Shown piece after piece: positions 8,631-17,596 of a stretch of 64,000 nucleotides of DNA. Every line of letters starts with the position of its first letter. Within the stretch, counting starts at the first letter, position 1. The position numbers and the translations under genes were made by a program. This DNA is from Marinobacter sp050379415. GTDB taxonomy: Bacteria; Pseudomonadota; Gammaproteobacteria; Pseudomonadales; Oleiphilaceae. The stretch lies in assembly GCF_050379415.1 (NCBI RefSeq), contig NZ_JBNRLS010000003.1, positions 434,001 through 498,000 on the forward strand, given 5' to 3'. The notes below the pieces were generated by a model. The model ran no database searches, had not been told where the DNA came from, and saw only the letters and a program-made list of their open reading frames with translations.

Positions 8631-9184
8631 TGTTCAAGGCACCTTTTTAAAGCCATCAGTCCGCGCCGGATCCAGCTCTTTACGGTACCAATGGGAGAGC
8701 TCAGGGCCTGGGCCAGCTCTTCATGGGTAAAGCCACGGTAATAGGACAACAGGATGCTGTCACGCTGAACATCGGACAGCTCGTCGAGACAGCCGGTCAA
8801 CTTTTCAGCACCGGACTCACGCAGTGAGAACTCCAGCGGTCCTTCACGACCATCGTCCAGCTCATTCACGTCCTCGTCGTTGATGGTTTGACGCGCCTTG
8901 CGGGCCCGGATCAGGTCCAGAGTCCGATACCGGGCAATCGTCATCATCCAGCCAAGGGGCGCTCCCCGGTCGCTGTGGTACTCACCGGCTCGATGCCAGA
9001 TCTGGATGAAAGCGTCCTGAAGCGCCTCCTCCGCCAGCTCCCGCTGTCCCGCAAGCCTGAGACAAAGCCCGAACATACGCGCCGCAATGTGTTCATAAAG
9101 CTCCTGGAATGCCCGGCGATCCTGCTGGGCAATTTTCATCAGCAGCCGCATGAGCTGATCCTGATCGGCATCGGTCTGTGCCAT
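8627..9184 (-). CDS. ECF RNA polymerase sigma factor (SigK-like)
   Basis: A 185-residue sigma-70 family protein with region 2 (RRAFQELYEHIAARMFGLCLRLAG...EALQDAFIQIWHRA) and region 4 (LSDVQRDSILLSYYRGFTHEELAQALSSPIGTVKSWIRRGLMALKRCL). This architecture is typical of ECF sigma factors paired with RskA-type anti-sigma factors. It is divergent from the DUF4331 operon with 168 bp between the start codons, so that operon is a likely target. This is inferred from gene order; no ECF -35/-10 pair could be assigned with confidence in the shared region. Confidence 0.93.
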   Translation of the reverse strand: MAQTDADQDQLMRLLMKIAQQDRRAFQELYEHIAARMFGLCLRLAGQRELAEEALQDAFIQIWHRAGEYHSDRGAPLGWMMTIARYRTLDLIRARKARQTINDEDVNELDDGREGPLEFSLRESGAEKLTGCLDELSDVQRDSILLSYYRGFTHEELAQALSSPIGTVKSWIRRGLMALKRCLEQ

Positions 9185-9352
9185 AGCTACCCCTTAATTA
9201 TCCTCGTTGTCTTCGGGTAATACGCGGCCCCAGTCTGCAGGGATGCGTATCGAGGCTATACCGGTATTTTTTGTTCCATGGTGCATCTGTCTGCAAACCC
9301 GCCCCGTTTCCCCCTGTGCAATACCCAAAAACCCATATTCGAGGAGAACGGG

Positions 9353-10837
9353 ATGAACAACGTAATAAAACGGTCCGGCCTCACCATTGCTATCGCCAGT
9401 GCTGTGCTGTCTGCCGGCCTCAGCCACGCCTCAAGCCATCGCGAGGCGCCATTCATTACGGAAGTGCCCAAAGTCGATGGTACCGATTTTTACATGTTTC
9501 GCAGCTACGAATCCGGCCGTGAGGGATTTGTGACCCTTATTGCCAATTATCTGCCCCTGCAGGATGCCTACGGCGGTCCAAATTATTTCGACCTGGACGA
9601 GGATGCCATCTACGAGATCCACGTGGATAACGATGGTGACGCGGTTGAAGATCTGACGTTCCGGTTTGAACTCCAGGACGTTCTCAACGACATTCAGCTA
9701 CCCGTCGGGCCCGAAGGTGCCACTGAAATGGTCTCTGTCCCGCTGAAAAACATCGGCGACGCCACCGACAACGCCAACGTTCAACTCCGCCAGGAGTATA
9801 GCGTGAAGGTTGTAACCGGTGACCGGAATACCGGGACGGTACAAACAGCGACCAACGTGAGCACCGGTACCGATACCTTCGCCAAGCCCCTGGACAACAT
9901 CGGTGCCAAGTCGTTCGCCGACTATGCGGCCTATGCGAACCAGCACGTGTTCGGCGTCGACATTCCGGGCTGTAACACCAACGGCAGGGTCTTCGTCGGC
10001 CAGCGCAAAGAGGCCTTCGCGGTCAATCTGGGCGAGATCTTTGATCTTGTGAATACCAACCCGCTCGGAGCACGCAATGGCGAGGGCCCTGGTGATCTGG
10101 CCGACAAGAACGTCACCTCTTTTGCCCTGGAAGTCCCGACGGACTGCCTGACCGGCTCTGCCGTGAACTCCAACGGTCAGCCGGTGATCGGTGCCTGGAC
10201 CACCGCCAGCGTGCGTCAGGCCCGCGTGCTCAATCCTGCGCCTTCCGCCAATGGCAAGGGGGCGACCGTAGAAGGCGGCGCCTATACCCAGGTTTCCCGG
10301 TTGGGCATGCCACTGGTGAACGAGGTGGTGATCGGTCTTAAAGACAAGGATCGTTTCAATGCCAGCGAACCCAAGGACGACGGTCAGTTCCTGACCTATG
10401 TGACCCATCCGACCTTGCCGGAACTGCTCGAAGTTCTCTTCCCGGTCGAGGCGCCTAACAACTTCCCGAGAAACGACCTGGTCACTGCCTTCCTGACCGG
10501 TGTCCCCGGCGTCAATATGCCGGTCGACGTGACGGCTTCCGAAATGCTACGCCTGACTCCCGCCATTGACCCGACGCCACTGGACTCCCAATCCGACCTG
10601 GGCGTACTCGGCGGGGATAATGCCGGCTTCCCGAACGGCCGCCGGCCCTATGATGACACTGTCGACATAGCGCTTCGCGTTGCCATGGGCGTGCTCGCGG
10701 ATGCTGCAGACGCGCCGGATGGAGGCCTTGCTTACACCGACGGTGTCCAGCTGGCAGCCGACCCGTCGACCCTGCCAGCCGACTACGAAGTCTTCCCGTA
10801 CCTGGCAACGCCGATTGCAGGTTCACCCAACGATTAA
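9353..10837 (+). CDS. DUF4331 exported protein
   Basis: A 494-residue protein beginning with a Sec signal peptide (MNNVIKRSGLTIAIASAVLSAGLSHA-SSHREAP). The mature start SSHREAPFI and the following VDGTDFYMFRSYE are characteristic of the DUF4331 family, secreted or periplasmic proteins of unknown function. The chosen ATG at 9353 has GAGGAGA 7 bases upstream and gives a proper signal peptide; an upstream in-frame start at 9278 would bury it. First gene of a four-gene operon with a lipoprotein, a TPR protein and a HupE/UreJ-like membrane protein, facing an ECF sigma/anti-sigma pair. No enzymatic motif was recognised. Confidence 0.88.
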   Translation: MNNVIKRSGLTIAIASAVLSAGLSHASSHREAPFITEVPKVDGTDFYMFRSYESGREGFVTLIANYLPLQDAYGGPNYFDLDEDAIYEIHVDNDGDAVEDLTFRFELQDVLNDIQLPVGPEGATEMVSVPLKNIGDATDNANVQLRQEYSVKVVTGDRNTGTVQTATNVSTGTDTFAKPLDNIGAKSFADYAAYANQHVFGVDIPGCNTNGRVFVGQRKEAFAVNLGEIFDLVNTNPLGARNGEGPGDLADKNVTSFALEVPTDCLTGSAVNSNGQPVIGAWTTASVRQARVLNPAPSANGKGATVEGGAYTQVSRLGMPLVNEVVIGLKDKDRFNASEPKDDGQFLTYVTHPTLPELLEVLFPVEAPNNFPRNDLVTAFLTGVPGVNMPVDVTASEMLRLTPAIDPTPLDSQSDLGVLGGDNAGFPNGRRPYDDTVDIALRVAMGVLADAADAPDGGLAYTDGVQLAADPSTLPADYEVFPYLATPIAGSPND

Positions 10838-10849
10838 GAGGTGCGAGCC

Positions 10850-11080
10850 ATGAGAATTCTGCTCCGATTGGCAACCGTTGGGTTACTGGCAGCCGCCCTG
10901 AGCGCATGCTCCGGAGGCTCCAGCAACGGGCGCCCCAATCCATCGGTTGATTTCACGACCTTCGTGAAGGCCCAGATTGCCGCCACCGGCAAGGTAAAGG
11001 CACCTGTGGCCATCAATCCGGTCGACTTCAGCTTCAATGATCAGAACAATCCGCAGGCCTACGATGACCTGTTCCGTTAA
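10850..11080 (+). CDS. Small lipoprotein
   Basis: A 76-residue protein with a lipoprotein signal peptide (MRILLRLATVGLLAAALSAC, lipobox LSAC at residues 17-20) followed by a Gly/Ser linker. The remaining 50 residues are polar (VDFTTFVKAQIAATGKVKAPV...) with no recognised domain. It starts 12 bp after the DUF4331 stop, with AGAGGTG upstream, and overlaps the start of the TPR gene. By position it is likely a membrane-anchored partner of the DUF4331 or TPR protein; this is an inference. Confidence 0.75.
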   Translation: MRILLRLATVGLLAAALSACSGGSSNGRPNPSVDFTTFVKAQIAATGKVKAPVAINPVDFSFNDQNNPQAYDDLFR

Positions 11081-12281
11081 CACCAAAGGCAGCCGGACAT
11101 TGCTTGACCTGTGTCCGGCCACCTTCCTCCCTGCCCTCCGGGGCAGGGCTTTTTGGATTGGGCTCGGTCTCGCTGGCGTGTTGTTGTCTCCAAACCCGTT
11201 GCAGGCAGCGCCGAGTCCAATCCAAAGCGATTTCGCGGACGACGCTGTATTGGCGACCCTGCCCGACACCCCGCCGGTACCCGAACAGCTCCCGACGACC
11301 TCAACCGGCCTTGCCGACCGGGTTCAAAACCTGATCGGCAACGCCCGCAGCACCGGCGACCCGCGTTACCTCGGTTATGCGGAGCGGCTGTTCCAGAGGT
11401 GGCCGGAATCGCCGCTCACTGACCGGCTGCTGGTACTCCGCGCCACGCTCTCCCAGAGCCTGCACAGATTCGAGCAAGCCAGGGAGGACCTCACCATGGT
11501 GCTGGAGCGGAGCCGGAACCGCCAACACCGGATCCAGGCCCGTCTGACGCTGGCCAACCTGGAGACGGTCCGGGGGCGCTACCCCGAGGCGCAACAGCAG
11601 TGCCGCCATCTGGCACAGGAATACCCGGGGCTTATCGCCGAGAGCTGCTCCGCCCAGGTTGCCGCCAGAACCGGGGACCCCGAAACCGCGTACAGGGCAC
11701 TCAAAACACTCCTGGCGAATGCCGACACAGAGCGCCCGACCGCGCGACTCTGGGCCGAGGGAACCCTGGGCGACATTGCAGCACAACTGGGCCGGGACAT
11801 GGCAGAGAATCACTGGCGCCATGTCCTGTCGGCCTCTCCCTCCGATCTCTACACCCGCGCCCAGCTCGCGGACTGGTACCTGCAGAAGGGACATTATCAG
11901 CAGGTACTGGCACTCACTGAGGGCCATGAACAAGTGGACTCACTGGCCGTCATTCGCGCCATTGCGATGCTCCGAAGCAATCACCCGGAACAGGTTGTCC
12001 TTACCCGGCAACTTCGGGAGCGGTTCAACGAGGCCCGTTGGCGCGGGGCATTGCTGCATCAGCGCGATTACGCCCGATTTCTGCTGGACGTGGAATCCCG
12101 TCCCGAACAGGCTCTGGAACACGCCTGGGACAACTGGCAATCCCAACGGGAACCCATGGATACCCGGTTGCTGCTGCGCGCGGCGCAGGCCGCCGGTAAC
12201 AGGGATACGCTAGCGTTGCTCCGTCAATGGCTGGAGCAGCACAGGCAAACCGATGCCCGCTATCCGGAGGCAGCTTCATGA
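11064..12281 (+). CDS. Tetratricopeptide-repeat protein, exported
   Basis: About 405 residues. A hydrophobic segment near the N-terminus (AFWIGLGLAGVLLSPNPLQA) resembles a signal peptide, with cleavage around LQA-AP. The rest is a helical solenoid with TPR-like spacing (RYLGYAERLFQRWPESPLTDRLLVLRA, RHRIQARLTLANLETVRGRYPEAQQQCRHLA). It likely acts as a periplasmic scaffold. The start is uncertain: 11037 and 11064 are both in-frame ATG codons, and both overlap the preceding lipoprotein gene. The stop overlaps the next ATG by four bases (ATGA), so it is coupled to the HupE-like gene. Confidence 0.8.
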   Translation: MTCSVNTKGSRTLLDLCPATFLPALRGRAFWIGLGLAGVLLSPNPLQAAPSPIQSDFADDAVLATLPDTPPVPEQLPTTSTGLADRVQNLIGNARSTGDPRYLGYAERLFQRWPESPLTDRLLVLRATLSQSLHRFEQAREDLTMVLERSRNRQHRIQARLTLANLETVRGRYPEAQQQCRHLAQEYPGLIAESCSAQVAARTGDPETAYRALKTLLANADTERPTARLWAEGTLGDIAAQLGRDMAENHWRHVLSASPSDLYTRAQLADWYLQKGHYQQVLALTEGHEQVDSLAVIRAIAMLRSNHPEQVVLTRQLRERFNEARWRGALLHQRDYARFLLDVESRPEQALEHAWDNWQSQREPMDTRLLLRAAQAAGNRDTLALLRQWLEQHRQTDARYPEAAS

Positions 12282-13390
12282 TTGCGCTCAGACTCTGGAC
12301 ACCGTGGCTGCTGCTTCTGACATTCCTCACCCAAAGCAGTCCGGCACTGGCCCACAAGGCCAGTGACAGTTTTATCTATCTGGATTCGAATGTCGGAGAG
12401 CTGCGGATCGATGTCGCCCTGCGTGACCTTGCATTACTGGTGCCGCTGGATCAAAACCAGGACCGGCAAATTACTGGCCGCGAGGTGCGCAGCCAGCGCC
12501 CGGTCATCACCCGAACGGTGGAAAACGGGCTTGAGCTATCGGCAGAGTCCGGTGTTTGCCGCCTGCAGGGCCTTGACTGGGGATTGAGCCGGCACAGTGA
12601 CGGCCGCTATGCGGCAGCGCGTTACCGGATTGTTTGCCCGGATGGCGATGATCCCGGGCAACTGCAGTATTCGCTGCTATTTGACCGGGACAGCCTCCAT
12701 CGGGGGCTGGTCCAGATCACTTCGGATGCCGGCTCCACCCTTGCGGTGCTGTCGCCGGACCGAAATACGTTGCAACTGACCTCCGGATCTTCCCGCCCGC
12801 TGCAGACTTTCGCAGCATTTCTCGTGGAAGGGGTGGTCCATTTGTTGATTGGCCTCGATCACATCCTGTTCCTGCTGGTTCTCGTTCTTCCGGTCAGCCT
12901 CACGACCCGGGAGACAGGGAACCCCACCCTGAAATCCCGCCTCGTCCGACTGACCGGGATCGTCACCGCCTTTACCATCGCTCATTCCATCACGCTGGCA
13001 CTGGCGGCCCTTAACGTGATGACCCTGCCCATCGCCTGGGTCGAGACGATCATCGCGCTGTCCATTGCCGTCGCGGCAGTGAACGTGGTCTGGCCCGTGC
13101 TCGGCCGGAAAACCTGGAAGCTGGCGTTCGCCTTCGGCCTGATACACGGTTTCGGCTTTGCGAGTGTCTTGGGGGATCTGACCAGTGGAGTGTCGGATCT
13201 GGTACTGGCACTGGCGGGATTCAACCTGGGGGTCGAGCTGGGACAGCTGGGGCTGCTGGTGCTGGGCTTTCCGATTTTATACCTGCTCTCGCAGTGGCGG
13301 GTCTACCAGCGGGCGATCGTGCCGTTCATGCTGTTGGCAGTGGTGGGCACAAGCCTGATATGGGCGGCTGAGCGGGCCGCCTCTATCTGA
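12278..13390 (+). CDS. HupE/UreJ-like membrane protein with N-terminal extracytoplasmic domain
   Basis: A 370-residue protein. After a signal peptide ending near SPALA-HKASDSF, residues of roughly 25-180 form a soluble domain resembling the N-terminus of HupE/UreJ_2 proteins. The C-terminal half has about six membrane helices and HupE/UreJ-like motifs: HLLIGLDHILF, FTIAHSITLAL and FGLIHGFGFASVLGD, whose histidines and aspartate are the presumed metal ligands. Classical HupE/UreJ transport nickel for hydrogenase or urease, neither of which is nearby, so the substrate is unknown. RBS CCGGAGG lies upstream of the ATG. Last gene of the DUF4331 operon. Confidence 0.85.
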   Translation: MIALRLWTPWLLLLTFLTQSSPALAHKASDSFIYLDSNVGELRIDVALRDLALLVPLDQNQDRQITGREVRSQRPVITRTVENGLELSAESGVCRLQGLDWGLSRHSDGRYAAARYRIVCPDGDDPGQLQYSLLFDRDSLHRGLVQITSDAGSTLAVLSPDRNTLQLTSGSSRPLQTFAAFLVEGVVHLLIGLDHILFLLVLVLPVSLTTRETGNPTLKSRLVRLTGIVTAFTIAHSITLALAALNVMTLPIAWVETIIALSIAVAAVNVVWPVLGRKTWKLAFAFGLIHGFGFASVLGDLTSGVSDLVLALAGFNLGVELGQLGLLVLGFPILYLLSQWRVYQRAIVPFMLLAVVGTSLIWAAERAASI

Positions 13391-13398
13391 AATGGCTT

Positions 13399-13422
13399 GC
13401 GGTAGCCGTCACCGGCTACCGC
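13399..13422. terminator. Hairpin between convergent genes
   Basis: GCGGTAGCCG at 13399-13408 pairs perfectly with CGGCTACCGC at 13413-13422 across a 4-nt loop. It lies between the HupE-like gene and the convergent hypothetical gene and probably ends transcription from one or both sides, although no long T run follows. Confidence 0.55.
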
Positions 13423-13433
13423 ATCGTTGGCTT

Positions 13434-14039
13434 TCAATGCAGGGCGCGCATCTGGCGCGGGTATAGTGCAGCACTCACTTCTGGTTCCTCGAGGAGGTCC
13501 GCCAGTTCGCGGTCCACTTCCGTTTCCTCACCCTCGGCCGGCAATGGCTCAAAGAGTGTATTCAGCCAGGCAGTGACCGACGGCGCCTCGTCCCGCCGGT
13601 AATCGGTGGACAGCGCCTTGATCCGGCGGAAACCGATAATGCGCTGGTGGCGTGGATCCCGGATCTGTTCAAAGCCCCGCCAGTAGACATGATCCCGGGT
13701 GTGGAGCTGAACAAACAGGGTGTCGATGGGGCCGCCGGAATCATCATCCGAGGCGGCCTCGGTTGTTTCGTTTGCTTCGCCTTCTTCGGTTTTCTTCTGG
13801 CGAATGGTGGTCCAGGCCGGGTAAAGCACCGCCACGGCGTCCGCTTCCACGTGCTCCCGTGCAGCACGGAGAATCAGTCCCCAACGGGCCTTGTCGGCAT
13901 CGCTTTCAAGGGAGTTAATGGGCAAGTCGTAGCTTTGCTCACTGGACAGGACGATTGCCATCATCGGGGCGTCAAGCTCCCCCATGGCCTCGGCCTGTGC
14001 TACTGATACCAGTTCGTCGATTGCCATCGGTTGGTTCAT
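13434..14039 (-). CDS. Conserved hypothetical protein
   Basis: A 201-residue soluble protein I cannot assign to a named family. It has no signal peptide or membrane segment. A central acidic, low-complexity linker (KKTEEGEANETTEAASDDDSGGP) separates an N-terminal part (LVSVAQAEAMGELDAPMMAIVLSSEQSYDLP) from a C-terminal part with HTRDHVYWRGFEQIRDPRHQRIIGFRRI. Codon use is like its neighbours and the reverse strand offers no better reading. It stands alone, convergent with the HupE-like gene and 122 bp from the amidase. Confidence 0.7.
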   Translation of the reverse strand: MNQPMAIDELVSVAQAEAMGELDAPMMAIVLSSEQSYDLPINSLESDADKARWGLILRAAREHVEADAVAVLYPAWTTIRQKKTEEGEANETTEAASDDDSGGPIDTLFVQLHTRDHVYWRGFEQIRDPRHQRIIGFRRIKALSTDYRRDEAPSVTAWLNTLFEPLPAEGEETEVDRELADLLEEPEVSAALYPRQMRALH

Positions 14040-14161
14040 AAGACGCTCGCCTCCTCGATGCCATCTGGTGGGTCAGGAAGAAGATGCCTTCCTGACTCAC
14101 AGCATAGCCTGTTCCACACACAAAGATAAACGTGGAGTTTCGGGAGCCGGATCACAACCCC

Positions 14162-15649
14162 TCAGAATGCATCTTCCAGCCGTTCATAGTGACTGAACCA
14201 GGGCGAGGCCTCTTCGAGCTGCGCCGCCAGCTGGAACAGCACGTCCTCACCACCGTGAGCCGCGCCGAACTGGACACCGACCGGCAGTCCCGACAGCGTC
14301 CAGTGCAGGGGCACCGACATGGCCGGGGTACCGGTCAGGTTGGCAAGCTGGGTGAAAGGGGTGCGCGCCAGGCTTTCCAGGGCCATCTGATCCACCTGAC
14401 CGCTACGGTGCACAAGTCGGCCCGCCTTCAGCGCCAGCATCAGTTTCGCGGCGAATTTAAGATGAGACGGCGTTTCAAGTTCGCCAATGCGGGCCGGCAA
14501 CTGGCCCGTGGTCGGACACAGGTAAAGATCATAACGCTCGAAGAAGGTGCCCAACGCCCTGGCGAAGTCGTTCCACTGCTGGCGCCGGCGGACATACTCC
14601 GGTAACGGCATGGTCCGGCCGAGCATGGCAATCAACCGGGTATCGAGTTCGAAGTCATCGTCGGTGGCACCGAACTGATCCCGGGCCCGCTCCATCAGGG
14701 CCGACACCTCGCCGAAATACAGTCCAAGGTAGCATCGGGCCAATGCCATCCCATCAAATTCCGGCCGGGCGTACTCAACACTATGCCCCATCCTCTCCAG
14801 GATTCGGGCGGTCTCCTCCACGGCGGCCATGCATTCCGGTGCAACCTCGGTATCGTAGGGGGAGTCGGTGAATACACCGATGCGCAGGCGGCCCGGTGGT
14901 TTCTGCATCAGGTCCGTGTAGGGTGCGGACGGAGGCGCAATGACAAAGGGATCGCCCTGGGCAGGCCCGGCCAGTACATCGAGCATTGCCGCGCTGTCGC
15001 GAACGGTGCGGGTCACTACATGATCGACTGAAGCTCCGGTCCAGGTCTCGCCCAGGAACGGCCCGCTGGATACCCGGCCCCGGGATGGCTTGAGCCCGAA
15101 CAGGCCGTTGTAGGCAGCCGGGATACGAATGGAGCCACCACCGTCGTTGGCACCGGCCATCGGCACCACGCCTGCAGCTACGGCGGCACCGGAGCCACCA
15201 CTGGAACCGCCCGGGGTGAGATCAAGGTTCCAGGGGTTGCGGCTCGCCCCCCAGAGCTCCGATTCGGTAACGCCCTTCAGACCAAACTCCGGAGTGGTCG
15301 TTCTCCCGAGGAAGACCAGACCACCCTGACCTGCGCGTCGGGTAAACTCGGAATCCACCGGCGCGATATTGTTTTTCAGCCCACGACTGCCGTAGCTGCA
15401 TGGATGGCCCGCCTGCTCCTGCGCCAGGTCCTTGAGCAGAAAAGGTACGCCACTGAACGGGGCGGATTCGGTAAACTTCTGCTCGAGGGCTTCGGAAAAC
15501 TGGGGATGGCAGATGGCATTCAGGGTTCCATTGACCCGGGTCGCCCGCTCAATGGCCGTTTCGCAGACATCCCGGGCACGGATCTCGCCTCGCCCGATCA
15601 GGTCGGCAAGGGCCGTGGCATCAAGTTTCAGATACTCGGATTGCTTCAT
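14162..15649 (-). CDS. Amidase (amidase signature family)
   Basis: A 495-residue amidase-signature enzyme with the Ser-cisSer-Lys catalytic set visible: Lys in VPFLLKDLA, the Gly/Ser-rich GGSSGGSGAAVAAG, and the nucleophile Ser in DGGGSIRIPAAY. It would hydrolyse a small amide; the substrate is not predictable. It is not GatA, since gatB and gatC are absent and the C-terminus differs. ATG 15649 is preferred (CGGA about 9 bases upstream), although a GTG two codons earlier (15655) is possible. It is divergent from the transglycosylase-like gene. Confidence 0.88.
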   Translation of the reverse strand: MKQSEYLKLDATALADLIGRGEIRARDVCETAIERATRVNGTLNAICHPQFSEALEQKFTESAPFSGVPFLLKDLAQEQAGHPCSYGSRGLKNNIAPVDSEFTRRAGQGGLVFLGRTTTPEFGLKGVTESELWGASRNPWNLDLTPGGSSGGSGAAVAAGVVPMAGANDGGGSIRIPAAYNGLFGLKPSRGRVSSGPFLGETWTGASVDHVVTRTVRDSAAMLDVLAGPAQGDPFVIAPPSAPYTDLMQKPPGRLRIGVFTDSPYDTEVAPECMAAVEETARILERMGHSVEYARPEFDGMALARCYLGLYFGEVSALMERARDQFGATDDDFELDTRLIAMLGRTMPLPEYVRRRQQWNDFARALGTFFERYDLYLCPTTGQLPARIGELETPSHLKFAAKLMLALKAGRLVHRSGQVDQMALESLARTPFTQLANLTGTPAMSVPLHWTLSGLPVGVQFGAAHGGEDVLFQLAAQLEEASPWFSHYERLEDAF

Positions 15650-15701
15650 GATCACGTCCGTTTGTTATTGTGTTATCTGAATGGTGACGGGTATTACTGA
15701 T

Positions 15702-16829
15702 ATGAACCGGAAAATCGGAAGCTTACGCCAGCTTGCTCTGTTTTTCATCCTGGTCCTGCAGGCCTTTTCTGCAACCGGAGCTGCGTCACAGGACGGGAGC
15801 GAAAACGACGGCTGGACCAGCGTTATCCGCAACTCACCGTACTGGGTCAGCCAGGGGGTCTACCAGAACGTACAGACCATCCGCAGCTGGGTACTGGCCG
15901 AGAATGCCTACTGCTCGGAGTCTGACCGCCACATCCTGTTCGACATGCGCGGCCGGTTCCTGGGCTGGATTGCCGATGGCCCCGACAAAGCCAGTACCCA
16001 GAAGAAACTGAACAGCACCCGCCAGTCCCTCCATGAGCGGGGCGAGGTGGACAGCTGGCTGGCGGGCAGCGAGGGCCAGACCGGTTACCCCTTTGCCCTG
16101 GCCTGTAACCAGCCACACGTCAATTTGCCCGAAGCCCTCGCCCGTTACCTGGGCACCCTGCCAGCAGACCGTCTCTGGGGCCGCTGGGACGACCTTAGCT
16201 TTGCCAGTAATGACCAGCCCGGCACTCTGCATGAGGCCTTGCTCTATGTTTACAGCACCCGTCAGCAGCAGGGTCGGCTGGACCTGCCAGCCGCCATGGC
16301 CCGCTATCTTGCCGGCCAGCTACTGATCGAGAGCGGCGGCCAGACCCGGGCACACTCGGCGGCGAATGCCCGGGGCATACTGCAGCTGTCCCCCAGCGCG
16401 CTGTCCGATTGCGGCCTCAAGCCTGAAAACTACTGGCACCGCCTGGCACAAATCGACTGCGCCCTGCGCCTGACTAACCAGAATGCCCGGAACTTGCGCC
16501 CCGCCTTCGACGCAAGATTCGGACATTTGCCAGACGAGAAACAGGACCGACTGTTCACGCTGCTGCTGATCCAGGCCTACCATGGCGGTGCGGCCCGGGT
16601 GCAGGCCCTGCTGGAAGACGAAACCCTGGCCCGACCTGCGGCCTATTTCGCCGAGCACCAGGAGCGTTTCACCGCGGGCGATATTGCCTTCGGAATCGTC
16701 TTCCACAACCTTGGCCGGGACCGGCTGGGCCTAGCGTCACTGTATTATGTGGCCGATGTACAGCTTGCCACCGAGGCCCTGTGCCGCAGCGAGCGACTCA
16801 AGACAACGGACTTCTGTCAATGGAACTGA
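15702..16829 (+). CDS. Transglycosylase SLT-like exported protein
   Basis: A 375-residue protein with an N-terminal signal peptide (LALFFILVLQAFSATGA-ASQ). Residues around 210-240 read LIESGGQTRAHSAANARGILQLSPSAL, which fits the lytic transglycosylase SLT fold, with the catalytic Glu in ESGG and the GILQL motif. The family cleaves peptidoglycan to 1,6-anhydromuropeptides in the periplasm. The regions before and after the SLT segment are unfamiliar. The ATG at 15702 gives a clean signal peptide; an in-frame ATG at 15681 is also possible. It overlaps the TauE-family gene by 10 bp. Confidence 0.75.
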   Translation: MNRKIGSLRQLALFFILVLQAFSATGAASQDGSENDGWTSVIRNSPYWVSQGVYQNVQTIRSWVLAENAYCSESDRHILFDMRGRFLGWIADGPDKASTQKKLNSTRQSLHERGEVDSWLAGSEGQTGYPFALACNQPHVNLPEALARYLGTLPADRLWGRWDDLSFASNDQPGTLHEALLYVYSTRQQQGRLDLPAAMARYLAGQLLIESGGQTRAHSAANARGILQLSPSALSDCGLKPENYWHRLAQIDCALRLTNQNARNLRPAFDARFGHLPDEKQDRLFTLLLIQAYHGGAARVQALLEDETLARPAAYFAEHQERFTAGDIAFGIVFHNLGRDRLGLASLYYVADVQLATEALCRSERLKTTDFCQWN

Positions 16830-17596
16830 CCCTGATCCCGGAAGTCCTGCCACCGGGAATTGCCCTGTTCCTGCTGGCCTGCTCGACGCTGACCTCAATG
16901 ATAACCGCCAGCCTGGGCGCTGGTGGCGGCCTGCTGTTGTTGGTCCTGATGGCGAGCTGGCTACCACCAACCGCCATCATCCCGGTTCACGGCATGATCC
17001 AGTTGGGCTCCAACGCCGGTCGCATGGTTCTGACCTGGAAACACATCGACTGGAAAGTCATTGCCGCCTTCGCCCCCGGCGTTGTCGCTGGCGCTGGCAT
17101 CGGAGCCTGGCTGCTGGTGAACCTGCCGGAACACCTTTGGCAACTGGCCATTGCCCTGTTCGTGCTCTATCTGTGCTGGGGCCCGACCCTGCCCAGAGCG
17201 GCATTCGGGCCCATGGGCGTATTCCTGGCCTCCGGGCTGACCAGTTTTATCAGCCTGTTCGTCGGCGCCACCGGCCCCCTGGTCGCTGCCTTCATCAAGC
17301 AGATCCACCGGGACCGGTTTGCCACAGTCGCCACCTTCGCCACGGCCATGACGCTGCAACATCTGCCCAAGGCCCTGGTGTTCGGCTTCGCCGGTTTTGT
17401 TTTTGCAGACTGGCTGGCATTCATCCTGGCCATGGTGGCATTCGGCTTTGCCGGCACCTGGCTTGGGCTGCATGTGCTCCGGTCCATGGGTAATCGCTGG
17501 TTCACCCTGGTGTTCAACGTCATGCTCACCGCCCTGGCCCTGCGGCTGCTCTGGCAGGCGGGCATCACCGCCGGCTGGTGGTCGGCGCCTCTCTAA
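16820..17596 (+). CDS. TauE/SafE family anion exporter
   Basis: A 258-residue membrane protein with seven to eight hydrophobic segments. It has the TauE/SafE hallmarks: a first GAGGGLLLLVLMASWLPP repeat with the PxxxxxxHGMIQLGSNAGR motif, and a second repeat LTSFISLFVGATGPLVAAF. Family members move sulfite, sulfoacetate or related organosulfonates across the inner membrane; the substrate here is unknown. The start overlaps the end of the transglycosylase-like gene, and its stop overlaps the stop of the convergent diguanylate cyclase by four bases. Confidence 0.88.
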   Translation: MELTLIPEVLPPGIALFLLACSTLTSMITASLGAGGGLLLLVLMASWLPPTAIIPVHGMIQLGSNAGRMVLTWKHIDWKVIAAFAPGVVAGAGIGAWLLVNLPEHLWQLAIALFVLYLCWGPTLPRAAFGPMGVFLASGLTSFISLFVGATGPLVAAFIKQIHRDRFATVATFATAMTLQHLPKALVFGFAGFVFADWLAFILAMVAFGFAGTWLGLHVLRSMGNRWFTLVFNVMLTALALRLLWQAGITAGWWSAPL

